DNA of 64,000 nucleotides. Origin: Collybia mongolica. Taxonomy: Eukaryota > Basidiomycota > Agaricomycetes > Agaricales > Clitocybaceae. The DNA lies in the NCBI GenBank assembly GCA_013420905.1, contig JAAXNY010000004.1, positions 2,480,001-2,544,000 on the forward strand, written 5' to 3'. Below, piece after piece: positions 1-16,248 of this stretch. A program made the translations under genes and the position numbers. The notes under the pieces are model-generated. The model was not told where the DNA came from, did no database searches, and saw only the letters and a list, made by a program, of their open reading frames with translations. Each line of letters begins with the position of its first letter. Positions within the stretch are counted from its first letter, which is position 1.

Positions 1-2410
1 GAGCCGATTTGTTTATCGTGTCGTAGAATGTGCCTGCAGCGTTTTCTCCAGCATCAACGATACGCTTTGCGAAGTCCCAGTCACCGACCTGTCCTGATCC
101 TCCGCTTAATCCGCTGCCATCATCCCGTACGCTATCTAGCAGCACAAAATGATGCCAACCGCCCTTCGTAATACCATCTACTCCGGTTTCGTTACCCACA
201 TGAAAAGCGCGAATGACGGGAACGGGAATATGGTGCGCCCACTCGATGGGTTCGGCGCCATGCAGCTGAACTGCATCAAGTTGCGCGTATGATACAGTGT
301 GGAGGATCACAGAAAGGGGGGCGTTTTGAAACACCCCAACCAGCAGAGGCCCAGAGGTTATTGTAGATAAGCGCGATGCATGTGCTGTGAGCCAGGGCTC
401 ACTGCCTTCAGTGTTGGGCGGAACCACGGATGAACCAGTTGCGAAACGTAATCCGCGAATCGACTCCGATATTTCTTTTGCAGTGTCGAGATCTATGTAT
501 CGCTTGGATTTCTTCGCAAACATCAAGCCAATCATATCTGCTCCAGCATTCGCTACAGAAATCGCTTCGTCCTTGGTTCGAATCCCACATATTTTGACTA
601 GGGGCTTTGATGTTCGCCAGATTGGTTCTGACGACGAGGGGGGTAACGACAATAGTTCATGGATGAATGCACTTGGATCCTTTGCTCGCATTAAACTCTC
701 TCCAATAAGTACAGCATTAACTCCGTCTGAGGTGTATCGCCTTATGTCTCCAACAGTAGATATACCGCTAAGTGCGCAAAGCACCACGTCCTTCATTTTG
801 ACCAGCTCGCTAAGGCGGCTGGTGGTGTCCATGTCAACCTTAAAGTCATGTAAATTTCTGTTGTTTACCCCAATGACCTTCGCGGGAAGTGACAGCGCAA
901 GTTCCATTTCTTTTGTATTGTTGACCTCTACCAGAGGCTCCATCCCAAGTTCCAAGCTATATTTATATAGATCCCGGAGCAAGGCTTCTGAGAGCATGCT
1001 CACGATCAATAGGATGGTGTCCGCGCCCCAAAGTCTGGATTCCAAGACCTGATATCGACTAAGAATGAAATCCTTTCGGAGAATGGCAGGCCTATTCAGT
1101 AGATTGGCTACGCTCAGACGAGCGTAAAGCATGTCCTGTAGAGATCCCATAAACCATTTTGGCTCGGTTAAAACAGATATGGCGTGTGCACCAGAAAGGG
1201 CATATGTTAAAGCTTGAGCTGCAGGGGAGGTATCAAGGGATATAGGGCCTTTTGAAGGGGATGCACGTTTTATCTCCGCCAATAAGGAGGGCTGACCTGA
1301 GCGCGTTTGCTTTAAGCGTGGAAGAAACTGTATAAGTGGAGGGGCGATATTATGAGAAAGTAGTGCTTGAAGGTCGGAAAACGTTGTTCCTGGAGTAGCC
1401 TGAGCACGTGAGACATCTGCTAGTCGTTGGGCGTATATTTTCTCCAAGATGGTTGGAATTTTTTCCGTGGAACCCGGGTTGGATGAGATATCTTGAGAGA
1501 GTGCCTCTACAGGAAATAGCGGAAGGGAATTGTCTAAAACCCCTGACTCAGGATTCTCTTCCCATAACCCACCACGAAGGGCCAAAAAGTTTCGTATGAG
1601 TGTGTCTCCCCCTTCACTAAGGATACTCTCTGGATGATACTGAACAGCTTCCAAGACGTATGTACGATGTCGAACACCCATTATAACGCCCGAACCTTCG
1701 GCTATTGAGGTGATTGAGAGCACCGGTGGCAGTGTGGTATGTGCCGCACTCAAAGAATGGTACCGAGTAGACTTGATACTTTGAGGAATGCCTTTGAAGC
1801 AGCCGCGATTGTCGTGTCGGACACGACTGACTTTTCCGTGCATAATTTCACCTGCGTACCTACGAAGGAGATAAGTGATCTTAGTAGAAGTTGAAGTGCA
1901 AAAAGGAAATAAAAAGTAAGAATGAATTGTACTGTGTGGTGGACTTAGAGTCGCCAGATAATATCACGCATGTGGGAAAGGGCAGGGCTCGATATTCATG
2001 ACAGGCGACGACACAACGTGATGTCACCTTGATAAATCCAAGGAAAAAATTCAAACTTACCGAATCTCACCACCATACAAATCGACAAGACACTCTAACC
2101 CCATACAAACCCCAAGAACTGGGACTTTGCCTTGGAAGTATTCAATGGCAGCCTTAGATATACCGGAGTCAGTTTGAGGGTGCCCTGGACCTGGTGAAAT
2201 TATCAACGAATTTATCTTCAACTGGGAGAAAAGTGACGGTGAAATGGCGTCGTTTCTAATGACTGTGACGTTTGCACCAAGTAGAGATATCTGCTGGTAG
2301 AGATTCCAAGTGAACGAATCGAAATTGTCGATCATGAGGACATCGAGCTGTCCAGAGAGCGAAGGTGGGAGAGTGTCTGTAGTCATGACAGAACTGGATA
2401 GAGATAGCAA
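1..2410 (-). CDS. TRP1: Trifunctional tryptophan biosynthesis protein (GATase - IGPS - PRAI), C-terminus cut by window
   Basis: The fused protein supplies ammonia to anthranilate synthase, isomerises phosphoribosylanthranilate and closes the indole ring. Exon 1 is 2061-2410; the intron 1860-2060 has GT/AG ends and splices in phase to give GGEIR-YAGEIMHG; exon 2 runs open to base 1. The N-terminal glutamine amidotransferase shows SPGPGHP, nucleophile Cys near residue 102 (GVCMG) and the His-Glu motif QYHPES. The middle indole-glycerol-phosphate synthase shows AEIKRASPSKG and the C-terminal phosphoribosylanthranilate isomerase shows LVKICGI and a GGSG phosphate loop close to base 90. This order is the one known for fungal trifunctional TRP proteins. 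A second Met at residue 9 could be the start. The last residues lie outside the window. Family assignment is firm; exact start is inferred. Confidence 0.95.
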
Positions 2411-2706
2411 GATGGAATGGAGGATGGAAATAAGTACTTAAGATATAACGAATCTAGTTTCAAATTCTGACTCTTTATCTCAGGCGAATCATGTGACTTG
2501 ATTCAGCCAACCACACATCATTACTCCGGTGTACGATGAAATCTCACTTTGATCTCAATTTGGTATAATTTCGTATCTACTTTGGTTTCATATAAATCAA
2601 AAACCCCTTTGTTGGGTGATAACCATATATACGTGTATGGAGCTGAGGGGAAGGAGTCAAGATAAGTGCTGCAAGCCGCTCTGGGTCGTTTAATATTTCC
2701 TGGTTT

Positions 2707-5175
2707 CTAAGCGGAAGGAGAGTCTCGGTGGCCGAGAAGATATTCAACGGTCGCGAATGACGCCCATGGGACAAATTCTGCGTTTAAGTGTTAGTAGGGG
2801 TTTCTGATAAAGACAGAGAAAAATCGGTACGCGGTGTCATATGTCCACTGAAATAGAATTCAACATCTACATCGAGTAAATGATGTAAGGTCTTCCATAG
2901 CCAAGCTTAGGTAAAATACGTACAGGTCAAATTACGTTCGGTGTGCATATTTCCATAAACACCCATATCCTTCACGATGAAGTTTTCTGACTCAATTGGC
3001 GTTTGGAAACCCTGTGCGCCACCCCAAGTCATATTCCTATGTAGTATGAGTGTCAACCTGTGCAACTGGAAACGTGAAACGTCGTACTGAATTGCAATGC
3101 GAGTACCTTCGGCAACAAGAATGAAGTCCTAGAGTCGTCTCATTAGAATCTGCTCTGGGGCCTCAACACCGAGTATCTTACCGCAAGGCCATGGACGATG
3201 ACAGTCCGAACTGATTTCTCGATTACGTTGGGAAGAACACTTAATGTGGATGCAATTGACTGGTCACGTCCACTACCACCGGTGGCTGGGTTTACGTAAA
3301 CAGCTTGATTCGCACAGCTGCTCCATGTGATGTGAGGAGCATGGATAGCATTTTGTACCTTGGTCTTGGAATTAACGAGTGTACAGGAAACATGGCCTCC
3401 GAACTTACATCCGTCCTGAGCCATGCATAAGTAGAAAGTAGAAAGTATGTATCATGTTAAATACCTATTGAAATAGATAAACTCTTGAGTTGAACGAGGA
3501 AAACCCAACACACTCCAAAGGTTCGGCCATGTATCAGAAACGCTATGGTAGTATTTCAATAAGGATGCGGAGAGAGGCGGTAAATATAATTAAATACAGA
3601 CCGGTAAACATTGAATGCTGGATTGAGGCTACAAGTCTTGTCATAGGCAGAATCCAGGTAGACGGATTCGACGGATTCACTTACACGTTGATGGCGCGTT
3701 GAATAGGACTATGCATACGGCAGCTTGGAATCACATTGAACGTCCCATTGGTTGCGGCCGGGAACGGGAGCTGTCCAGCCGGTGGATACGTAACAAACTT
3801 GTCAAGATAATCAGTATATCCACAAGTATCGGAGATATCTTGGAGAGTGTTCCAAAATGACGTGTTGAATGGGAAGAGGTTCTTGTTAGCCTGATAGCAT
3901 GGCATAATCAATGTGTTCTCGCTCAAACGATAGAGAAGCGAGCCCTACCTGCGCAAATCGGAGTGCTGGAATCTCCTGCTGGACTACTCCATATGACAGA
4001 GATGGGTCAGCGATCCAGATCCCCTTGAGATCGAGTTGCAAGCCTGGATGTTCATAGATCCAGTTAGCAATATAAGGCACATCTTATAAAGCATTTCAGA
4101 AAAGACTGAACAATGAAAAGAGAATGAAGCGTACAAAAACCTGCGTACTGTAAGGCCATGAGACAAATTATTGATTTTCAGAGATGCAAACTCACACTCT
4201 CTCCAGTCAGATAGAAATTGTTACCCTTCAACTCGCTAAACACCTCCAGGAATTGCTCCAGAAACCCAGTAAGCTGGGCAGCAAGCTCATCATCATTGCT
4301 GATATCTGGAGTTCCTTGGCTGAAACCAGTCTATGTACAACTTGAGTCACTTTGAGCTAAAACGAGAGAATGGGAATGCGCACCCCAACTGGCTGTTCTA
4401 CCCAAAGGACGTGGGAGAGATTTGTCCAGGACCATGGATTTCTTGTAAATACATTTTTTTGACGGTTTTATGTAACAGATGAATATAGCTCACGCAGTGG
4501 GCTCCGCCTGTCCCCAAGACCAGCCTATCATGCTAAATCAGGACAACAAAAACCAAAGAATGGAGAAACATCACTGATTGGTCCATTTTCTTGTAAAAAT
4601 CCTTCAAGAGAGGAACAACCAGGGCCGCCTACGAAGAGTATCAATTCATCTCATCCGAGTTTGAACAATATTGAATCTGACCGTTAGTCCAAAACATCAG
4701 GTCTTTTGAGTTACTGGCGTTGTTCGTTGGCCAGAACCTGGTTTTAAAATTTGATTAATGTTCTCCACCAATACCGAAAACGGACGACGCGAAGTACCAG
4801 AAAAACAGTTTCCTAGTTTCATCTGGATCCGCAGATATAGGCATCAGCCCGGACCAAGAGGGGCCAGCGTCAAAATTAACTGCCAAAGGCTGTGAGATAT
4901 CTTCTGCGGGGAAAGGGGGGAACGGTACCTTCAGGTATCTTTGTACCATCGACGAAGAACTTTTTAGCGGCGGGATTTGCAAATGAAATGGTCGAAGGCC
5001 GTGTGGAAGGCTGTGGGAGAGTTGGAGGAGGTACCAGCAGATTAGACATCCGTTCTATATGTTCTCTCTGGATCGTTATGGCATCGTCCATTCCTTGACT
5101 AGCGCCTCCTAAACAGGCGACGCCTCGGAAAGCGGCAGCAAGCATACAAATTTGGGTGAGATAAAAAGCATACAT
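2707..5175 (-). CDS. Serine carboxypeptidase, peptidase family S10
   Basis: A secreted or vacuolar exopeptidase that removes C-terminal residues from peptides. Translation starts with MYAFYLTQICMLAAAF, a good signal peptide. Conserved blocks appear in order after removing short introns: AGPSWSGLMPIS, GGPGCSSLEG (oxyanion region, near 4610), catalytic Ser in GESYAGFYVPYIAN (split by introns near 4100-4190), CGYTDYLDKF, FNVYR, catalytic Asp in VHGLADF (near 3130-3185) and catalytic His in FSGHMTPQF (near 2840). The protein ends YLLGHRDSPSA. One intron I fixed is 4880-4928 (49 bases). Around ten introns are needed, and all that I tested keep frame, so the gene looks intact. It reads in the same direction as TRP1, with about 300 bases between them. 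Substrate and exact location cannot be told from sequence. Confidence 0.92.
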
Positions 5176-6020
5176 TGAAAGCGGTGTCGATAGCCATGAT
5201 TGCTAGCACGGCTGTTCGTTTTATACATCGTTCGGAAGACGAGAATAGATCCAACGATGCCGGGAAACACAGCTTTTGGAAGACACCAGACACCATATGG
5301 TACGGTCAGGGTGGTATTTATTTGCTTCTGGCCTGATTTATAGGACTTCGAAAAGAGAAGCTCGAAACAGTATTGTTCATATGAATTCTCGGTTGCTCAC
5401 AGTTACGAAGCACTAGATCTCAGGACAACGTGTTTCATTGCGCTGGTTCGAATTAGGTTTGCACCTGGATGGGAGGATTGGTCGTACGAAACTAGGGCTT
5501 TCAAAACATGAAATGAGTCGTATTTCGGTATTCCCAGCGCCGCATGTATGGTGGTGCTACGACGGTATTATTTGTCCACAACCAGAAGAGTTTTCCCAAG
5601 GGCGTGAGTGTTGGGCCTTGGCCGGGACATTGGCTTGTGCAACAATTTTCAAGTTCCGGAAGATACATTATTAGTTCGTACATGATAGTGAAAAATCAGG
5701 TAGCTTTTTGTGGACTCAGACCAAAACCGAAGGAAGATCGTCGTTTCTGAAGTTCCGAGCTTGGTTATATCGAGGATTTGCCTCTTATCACGGACAGTGG
5801 TCAACACCGGTCAACCGGTCACAGGTCTACTGACCTTGCTGATCCTATTACGTAACGAAACCACTACATACCTCTCGTCTCAGCGATTCTGCTGACGGGG
5901 GGCCTATAAATCAATTGCATCAGCTTGTCATACAAGACACATCCACGACACTCACGAATCATTCACGAACTGCGATAATCACCGGATCACTAGCTGACGA
6001 CACAACGCAAGTAATACGTA
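5176..6020. promoter_or_regulatory. Divergent intergenic region between carboxypeptidase and TMEM184-like gene
   Basis: About 845 bases separate the two divergent starts. Open frames of 60-85 codons lie here on both strands, but none shows a recognisable domain or clean exon structure. It presumably holds both promoters; I see no specific site I can name. Confidence 0.4.
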
Positions 6021-9019
6021 ATGAACGGGCTGCAGGATGAGAAATGCCATAAAGAGACCGCAGCAGAGAAAGGCCCACCTTTGTTACAAAACGGCAAGAT
6101 AAACTTCCAAAGTTCGTTGATCTCTCCTTTTGTGCAGGCTTCTCAATTTGAAATTCATGGGTTGTGTACACGGTAGCACACCATGTATGACGCCCTTCAA
6201 GTTTACGGGGCAATGAATTTAATATAATGTTATCAGGTCGGTTGGATTGTTGCCGGCCTCTTCGCGGTTATTGCAACTATTGTTTCCTTTTGGCTTGTGA
6301 ATAAGCATCTGCAGTGGTACACCAATGTACGTTGAAACTTTCTTTCTGAACGATCACGCGCTCACCTTCCACAGAAAAGGGAGCAGCGTTGTGAGTGATT
6401 TCAAACATTTTCCTAATGCGTATACATTACGAAAAAGCACTTCAGATATTGTTCGGATTCTCTTTATGGTCCCCATATATGCTCTCATCAGTTTTGCATC
6501 TTACTTGTTTTGGGTACGTGTTGGCTCTCATGCCGATGCCACAGACATTTGACCAATCACATCTAGAATCATTCGACAGTATTACTTCTTCTTCGAGATG
6601 GATATGAATCTACTGTCTTAACTGCCTTTTTTTATTTGCTTTTGTTGTATCTATCGCCAGACATGGAAGAGCAGAAAGCAGTATTCTTAAAGCTCGGTTT
6701 GTCCCGCGATGCTGATAGGGATGCAGCGAGTAAAGGAGAGCAGCTCAAGAAATGGGTATTCCCCTTGGGCTTCATCAGATCAAAACCGCAGGTATGCCCG
6801 AGCTTTGGTTTTACATGCATCCAGTATCCTTTATGATCATTTTAGGATGGTTTATATTTTCTTCAAATGATGAAGTGGGGTGTGCTTCAATACTGCGTGA
6901 TCCGTCCGACGTACGTTCTGTAACTGCAAAATGAAGCTCCATCCTCTTATAACCACGGCGCAGCACAACCTTAGCCGCTGTTATCCTTGACTACCAAGGA
7001 CTCTACTGTGAGGAGTCCTGGGGGCTTGGTTGGGGCCATATCTACGTAGGCCCATACCCACTAGCGTTTCATGCCCAAACTAATAAAACTATGGCATAGA
7101 TCACAATAATTGTTTCAATATCTGTGACTGTTGCGATGTACTGTTTGATCCAGCTATATGTACCCGTATCAAAGCACCTATCTCCACATAAGCCACTGCT
7201 CAAGCTCTTTGCGATCAAAGCTGTCGGTCCGTAGTCTGTTCATCCCACCAGTATACGTTTAATAACATCGTTGATGTCAGTCTTTCTCACATTTTGGCAA
7301 GCAACTTTCCTTTCTCTATTGAGCTTGTTTGGAGTCGTCAAAGATGTACGACCTGATGTATGTGTATTTGATCAGGGGGCTTATACTCACTTTTTCACAA
7401 TAGACGAAGTATATGACAGCAGTGGATATAAATATCGGAATTGGGGCTTTAATTGAAACGTTTGAAATGACGTAAGTCCTATAGACACAATTAATATAGC
7501 CTATCTCACCGGATTCTAGGGTTTTTGCATTTCTACATATTCGTGCCTTCAGCTATAAACCGTATGTACCCTCAAACCCACAGAAATCGCAAGAGCCGCC
7601 TAAGCGTACATCGCGCCTACGAGCGCTGTCCCATGCTATGGATTTTCGCGAAACTTTCCGCGAAATTTGGGTCGGTTGCGTCTATATTTTTGATAAATTA
7701 CGTGGAAAAGAGCCAACTCCGGATATGAATGCAAAAAGGGCCGCACATTATGAGGGCGCGTTCGGCAGAGCTAGGCCTTCTCGGTTCGCTCCAAGGACTA
7801 GATTCAACCTTGACCCAGAGGCGAGTAGGAAGAAAGTTGCCCCTGCTCTACCAGCCGTAGAAATCGAGGTTGAAGAGCAAGTTGATGTTGAAGGGGAGAG
7901 ACAGTGGTTAGGCACCGGTGATGATTACGCCTATGGGCTAGGATACATGAAACGAGAAAGAAGCGAAGGATTGGAAGCTCAGATCGGAAAAGAGCTCGAG
8001 AAACGCGGCTACGTAACACGTGAGCGAGAACCGCCTTCAATACTTACGTTTCTGACTATCACATTACAGGTTTTCATGGACAGGGCCACATCGACCAATT
8101 AAAGAATGAAGAAGTAGCTGGTCAAAGGAGACAACATTCCTGGTGGCGCAGTGTTTACAACCGCATCTCCCAATCCGGCCCCGATATGGAAGACTTGGCC
8201 ACCGGAGACTCGTACCGGCCCATAGTTCGGAAACACTTACACTTCAATATGCCAGAGGCCAGAAGGGGTTTGTTGCATGACTATGAGCATAGACATTACG
8301 ATCTACCAACTGAAAGTGCCACAAGTACATACCAAAGTCAGAATCATGCCCAACCAGACATTTCACAAGTGCACCCCATCCCAGAAATTGAACGACATGA
8401 TATTTTGGCGCCCCTACCTATGTTCCGGGGTCCGCATCACGGCGATACGTTTCTCAGCTCACCGAGCAGCTCAAAACACCCTCCATTAGGTCACTCTGCC
8501 CCCCATGTACCCAATGTTCTTTCTTCGAAAATCGTGCGTCCTGATAGCACGCTGCGCTGCGTTTTCCCACCCAACACAGAGAGCATGCCGGTTGGGACAC
8601 CGCCACAGTACAATCCCCAGTTTCAGACGCCCAATCTCTCACCCAATGTTCCTCGTCAATGGTCTGGATGTATTCGTACCGCACCTTCTCCCCCATCCCC
8701 TCCAGAGTGCATGAGCCCTCCATCGTGGCACCGGTCACATCGCCGAGAATTCGCGACCCACCGTCGATCTACACAATCACCTCCCGTATCCCTCGTAACT
8801 GCATCTGTCCCCTTTCCGGTCTCGAACACGCCCCGGAGGAATAGTAGCCATCATGGGCTCATCGTTAACCCACCAGCCGAGTCACCCACGTACGAAATGT
8901 CTTATGTTGACAAATGTTCTCCACTTTCTCCAATGATAATTCCCCGAGCTACACAAATCCAGGCTCCCAAATATTATGAGCCACATACAACTCAACATGA
9001 CCACCACCTCTTCAAATGA
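6021..9019 (+). CDS. TMEM184 / organic solute transporter Ost-alpha family membrane protein (DUF300)
   Basis: A polytopic membrane protein of the Ost-alpha/TMEM184 family. The proposed first exon (from 6021) contains the family-like CHKETAAEKGPPLLQNGK; its splice to the next exon is uncertain. Later exons give VGWIVAGLFAVIATIVSF (membrane segment 1), QRYIVRILFMVPIYALIS (segment 2), LTAFFYLLLLYLSPDMEEQ, a segment near 7090-7160 (IIVSISVTVAMYCLIQLY), LTFWQATFLSLLSLFGVVK and ALIETFEMTVFAFLHI. A long hydrophilic tail follows; the exon ending YVTR joins at a 55-base intron (about 8012-8070) to FHGQGHIDQL, and the last exon is rich in Pro, Ser and His. Known relatives act in vacuole or endosome membranes; the transport role here is inference. 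The tail is low-complexity and probably disordered. Confidence 0.85.
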
Positions 9020-9423
9020 TATTATGTCCGATGCAATTGACGATCGCGATGTTTAACCGTCTTGTTTATCGACGTTGAATCCCTCGTCTTGTTGGGTGTC
9101 TTCGGTTACCTTATTATGGTATTCTTGGTAATCCCTTCTCACTTATCGTTATTTGTTTTATACCCTTGTACGTCGTCGGAACATATCAGTCTAAATAACG
9201 CACCGCCATTTTCTAAACACTCATAACAAGGGGTTAGAAGCCCAACTACATACGACGGGTCCAAAACATATCCATGATTCTAGTAATGGGATTTCGGCAC
9301 AGGGAAAACGTAAGGACATCATGCAAGGAAGGATACTGCAAGGTAAGAAATACTGGATCTGTAGTGAATGCAAATGAATGGCAGCCGACAACGCTTGTTG
9401 GCGCATTCTAGGCTCAAGAAGTC
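9020..9423. other. Convergent 3' intergenic region
   Basis: About 400 bases between the convergent ends of the TMEM184-like gene and the halogenase. Only short overlapping open frames occur and none is supported. It probably holds both 3' untranslated regions; no clear poly(A) signal could be assigned. Confidence 0.4.
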
Positions 9424-12144
<2,721 letters not shown>

Positions 12145-13145
12145 ATGCCAGGTACAGATCTGGCTCAAGAGCTACGCCAACTTGAAGATTTCGTCACCCG
12201 AGTTCAACACCAGTCCCATTCGGACACAGCGAAACAGGACCATCGCGACATATACAGTAGGTCACGCGTCTATTCTTCCAGCCATCTGTTGATAGTGTCC
12301 AGGTTTCATAGAAGAGAAAGTCCTCTCACCAAAATCAGAGCTCGTAAATGAAGTCCCTCCCCTCTGGCTTATCGTCTACACCATTAAAAACATCCTGCGC
12401 CCAACGCTGGTCAAGGACCAAATTCCTGACCTCCTCGACCTTCTCGCAACGGCAGAGTTTTACCGGGGCCGTTCCCTTGATAAAGCCCGGGAGGCTGTGA
12501 CTTGGAGCGACTATTACCAGCGGCCTGAAAGGAGGAAGGAGGGTCACCCCTTGACTCACAGCCAGAGAGAGAAACTATCAAGTTTGGAAGATAAAAAACA
12601 TCTATGGCGGAAGGTCTACCTGACTCTCGTGCAACGATATTGCCATCTTGTGAGCAATCATATATTAGTCTTTCATACTTCAGCCTCAAGGGTTTTCAAA
12701 TGTCAGGATTTGTATTTTTTGTGGACAGCTAACACCCCATCCATGACGGACTTTTTCGTACGCTTTAACGAATATTTCCCATTGCTTACCAGTTCTCGCT
12801 CTGAGTCGCCTCGTCTTTTCTACAAGAGCCTTTCCGACGAGGAACGTTTAGAGCTGAGTGAAATTGGACTAGAATGTTGTGATTTTGCACAAGATGCCAT
12901 GCAATGGGCCATGGACCGACAGCGCGATTGGTATGATTAGCACCATTCTTCTTTGGGAGGTAATTCAAATGTTAATTGCTCACAGGTCTATACCCATTAG
13001 TGGACTATTCCAAACTGAGGAATTCAGGGAAACTTTCCCGTTACCTGATGACCTTGAATCAATTTCTAAAGACACACAGGAGTATCTAAAGTGGACACAA
13101 CGTTCGACGACAATAGTTATGAAAGTATTCCAGGATAACATATAA
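12145..13145 (+). CDS. Hypothetical fungal protein, function unknown
   Basis: I do not recognise this family. The start MPGTDLAQELRQLEDF is followed by an intron starting GTAGGTCACG, after which KEKVLSPKSELVNEVPP continues in phase. The next exon reads PLWLIVYTIKNILRPTLV and SYYQRP-like basic/acidic sequence (TWSDYYQRPERR). Another exon reads FVRFNEYFPLLTSS, ELSEIGLECCDF and QDAMQWAMDRQRDW, then splices in phase to SIPISGLFQTEEF and ends KVFQDNI at 13145. It looks mostly helical, with no signal peptide and no clear membrane segment. Splice sites near 12640-12740 are not resolved. An in-frame upstream Met at 12013 exists, but the later start gives more regular sequence. It converges on the PDAT gene, whose stop lies about 90 bases away. 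Confidence 0.6.
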
Positions 13146-13232
13146 CTTCCGGTCATTCTGTCTATCGCAGGTTATTCAGAGTAACATTTTATTGGGGAAT
13201 TCCTCGTCTACTAAGGTCCGTCCATCTTTATC

Positions 13233-16200
13233 TCAATCCCACTGAATCTTTTGTGCATATTCTTTAATATTCGAAATGTAGTTCTCTTCAATTTCCTCAC
13301 CAACACCAGTGGCAACTTTAAGAATAATTCTGTTTAGCCCCGTTGACCCCAATATATCAACATGGTCACTTGTGTTTGCACCTCCACGGGGAATGGAGGT
13401 AACGGGTTGGTGAGGGAGCTGGGGGATGAGCGAGTCTGGTCAGCCATGATGAAACACGACATTCGTTATCATATTACCTCGACTGTTGTAATTTTGATGC
13501 CTGCAGGATTCCATCGTGGCCTCTTCCACCCCTCAACACACATGGCACCTAGACTAAGGAGACTGACTGTCCCGTCTCCCTCTCCCATTTTTACGCCATT
13601 CCGAACCTATTAGCAAACGGTGGTGTAAGTTAGTGGAAGGCGACTATAGTGTCCGACCTGGCCTTTGGTGTAGTCGTCTCGTTTGTGTATAGAGAATCTA
13701 TCCAGCTATTCCTTGGGAGTGGAATGTTCATATCCAATTCAGAGTTAATACAACCATTCCCCAATCCAGGCTCTGTACATTGTGCTCCAATGTCCTCTTC
13801 AGTAGCTACATTGCGCTCATACTCGCCTGTTGTGTACCTTAGTGGGTTAAGTCAACTCACACTCGGAGTCTCTTAATCATGTACTATTCACCAGTAAGAT
13901 CGCTACCAAGCTTTGAGTAAGATGATATCAGCTAAACAAGATCATGTGCTGACCTCAGTTTCCTTTCCATGCCCATAGACACAGTATATTTTCATGGACG
14001 GCGCGTGAGGCAACCTTTTCATTGTAAATTTGAAAAACCTCACTCACATAAAGAGAAATGTTTCACCTAACTTCAAGTGGATTCGACCACTTCGTAAAAT
14101 CTAAATCGTTTCTCTTTAAAACGTCTTCGTTCCGTTCAATACCGAATGAATAATTCGTCGCAATCATTTTCTAGGTTGAATGTAAGCATTACTAAGAATC
14201 TCTGATAAACTGCAAACCTGAAAATGTGATGGTGTATGTTGCAAAATCCATGTTCCCGCCGCACTTGATGTCATATTCGGAGGAATTTCACTCCGGTCGT
14301 TGAGTGGGATGGATGATTGATTTCTAAAAGCGATGAGTTCGCCGTGGCTATGTATAGCATCGCACTCATCGTCTGGCGCATGAGTCAAGTTCCCCCAGAT
14401 AGTATCTCCGCCCTGCTCGACAAGTCATGTACATACCAAAAAAATGTATGTTAATCTCACTTTAATCCACATACTAGCACTTCCCGCCCAACTGCGGAAC
14501 AGTTTTTGTCGCTCCTTGCGAGAGAAGAATCGTTCCAAGACTAGATGGTGATATTCGGTTATATAATATCTCCGTTCGACATCAGAGAAATAAATTACCA
14601 TATGCTCCAGCGGGATTCATTTGAACTGTGTCTTTCATTTCGCCCGACAAGAAAGCGGCCATGGCTTTCACCTTTTGAGTACCGGCATTAGGTGAGTTGA
14701 AACATCCTCCACGATAAAGCACTCACAACACCCTGTGTGATAGTTGAACCGAGAGGTTTAGACATGAAAACAGACCTCTTACAAGATGTGTGCCTGCAAT
14801 AGAGATATATGCTGCGATGTGGTTCTTGGCAGGGTGTTATGGTAAGTATTACTTCTTAGAGGATAAATCCCACCTCGACCCAGTCAGGACCACCGGCCCC
14901 ATGTTCGGGGGATTCAACCCATTTGAAGCTGTTGGGCGAGTTATGTCATACCATCTAGCTATTATATGGAAGAATCTCACAAGTACTAGATAGAGAGGGA
15001 TGAAGTTAACAAGTGACTATGTTGAATGATACACACCAGTAACACCTAGGAAAGAAGAGACGACAGATAAGAGTATCAGAAGATATAACACATAAAAATG
15101 ATGCCAGTTAGGCGTACCGTAGCTCCCATGGAGTGTGCCGCAACAACCACCTTCTTCTTTTGGCGGCGTCTAGAAAGACCAATTGATTATGCATTCAGAT
15201 GAGAGGAGTGTTTGACTAACTTGAGATTTTCTATTGTGTTCTTCAATTTGGAAAAATAACCGTCGCGTTCTTCCAGGTTATAATATGAAAGTCTCCAGTC
15301 GTAGGGTGCAAGATATAAATTATTAGTATCGTAGTTGACCACTGCTAAGTTCTCCACTATCTTTGACCTAAAACGGGAAATCATCATCTCCTAATTATAT
15401 TCGGATACGAGAATTGGCATACCATATCCAATAACCCTGAATAAAAGTGCTAGCTGCGTCGATCCCTTCTGCTGCCCGTACCTTGGTGAACGGGGGGTCC
15501 AAACCAGTGATTGGATCAAGCATCATGGCAGATATCCACAGTTCTCGATTGAATGTGACTTGTGATATCATATTGAACCCACCCCACACTTTCTCACGGA
15601 AGAAAGCTCGGAAACCTGGTGAGGTTGACCAAGACTCCAGCCCCTACAGAGATTGACATATGAACGAAGGGGATGATACTGAAGCCTAGCTCACCGTCGA
15701 GATAACTCCGGGGACGAGAACAATGGGATGTTCCGCGCTCAGGCCCCTCGCCTTCATCTCATCTCCGACTTGAAATTCCCTTCCGTCGTTATTAAATTTC
15801 CATATTTCCGGAATATTACTCCGGAAACGGGACCATTCTGCCTCAACCCGCGATAGATCCAGTCCTGGTAGTTGGGGGGGCTTGATGTCGTATTCTTTCA
15901 TGAGGGCGGAAATATGTGTATGAATGTCTTGAATATCTCGGGGTTCGATGAGAGCTAAACCGACAGCAGCTCCGACTGATTGGGGTTCAAAATTAAGTAC
16001 GCTCAGCGTGCAATTCCACAAGTAAGAACGCACGTATAATTCCCGAAAGAAACATGAATTTACCTCCCATGTAAAAGGGTCGTTCATTCTAAAAGACATT
16101 GAGAACCTCAAGTCAGATAGAAACCAAACTTCCGAACCTTCTCCTTCTTTAGCTTCTCTACCTGACCTTCTACAATCTGATCTTTAAGGTCTTGGTTTTC

Positions 16201-16248
16201 AAGACCTAGAGATTTAGGTGCCTTTGGTGTGTGTTTTGTAAAAATCAT
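13233..16248 (-). CDS. LRO1: Phospholipid:diacylglycerol acyltransferase (LCAT family)
   Basis: Transfers an acyl chain from a phospholipid to diacylglycerol, making triacylglycerol at the ER. The start MIFTKHTPKAPKSLG leads to a charged segment and then, after splicing, RPFYMGVGAAVGLALIEP, a likely single membrane anchor. The lumenal LCAT domain follows: HPIVLVPGVIS, VWGGFNMISQ, MLDPITGLDPP, YDTNNLYLAPYDWRLSY, the catalytic Ser in AAHSMGATV (near 15130), FKWVESPEHG, IAGTHL, catalytic Asp in MGEGDGTVSLLSLGAMC and catalytic His in SDHVDILGS (near 13330). It ends NIKEYAQKIQWD. Many introns; some splice junctions near 14700-15080 are not resolved, so a broken exon there cannot be excluded. Upstream Met at 16326 is possible. 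The N-terminus is shorter than in yeast LRO1. Confidence 0.9.

Noticed and set aside
387..1052. 221-codon plus-strand frame
   Set aside because: It is antisense to the IGPS and PRAI domains of TRP1, whose minus-strand motifs are unmistakable.
5438..5895. Overlapping plus-strand frames
   Set aside because: No domain, no coherent splicing, and they lie in the divergent promoter region.
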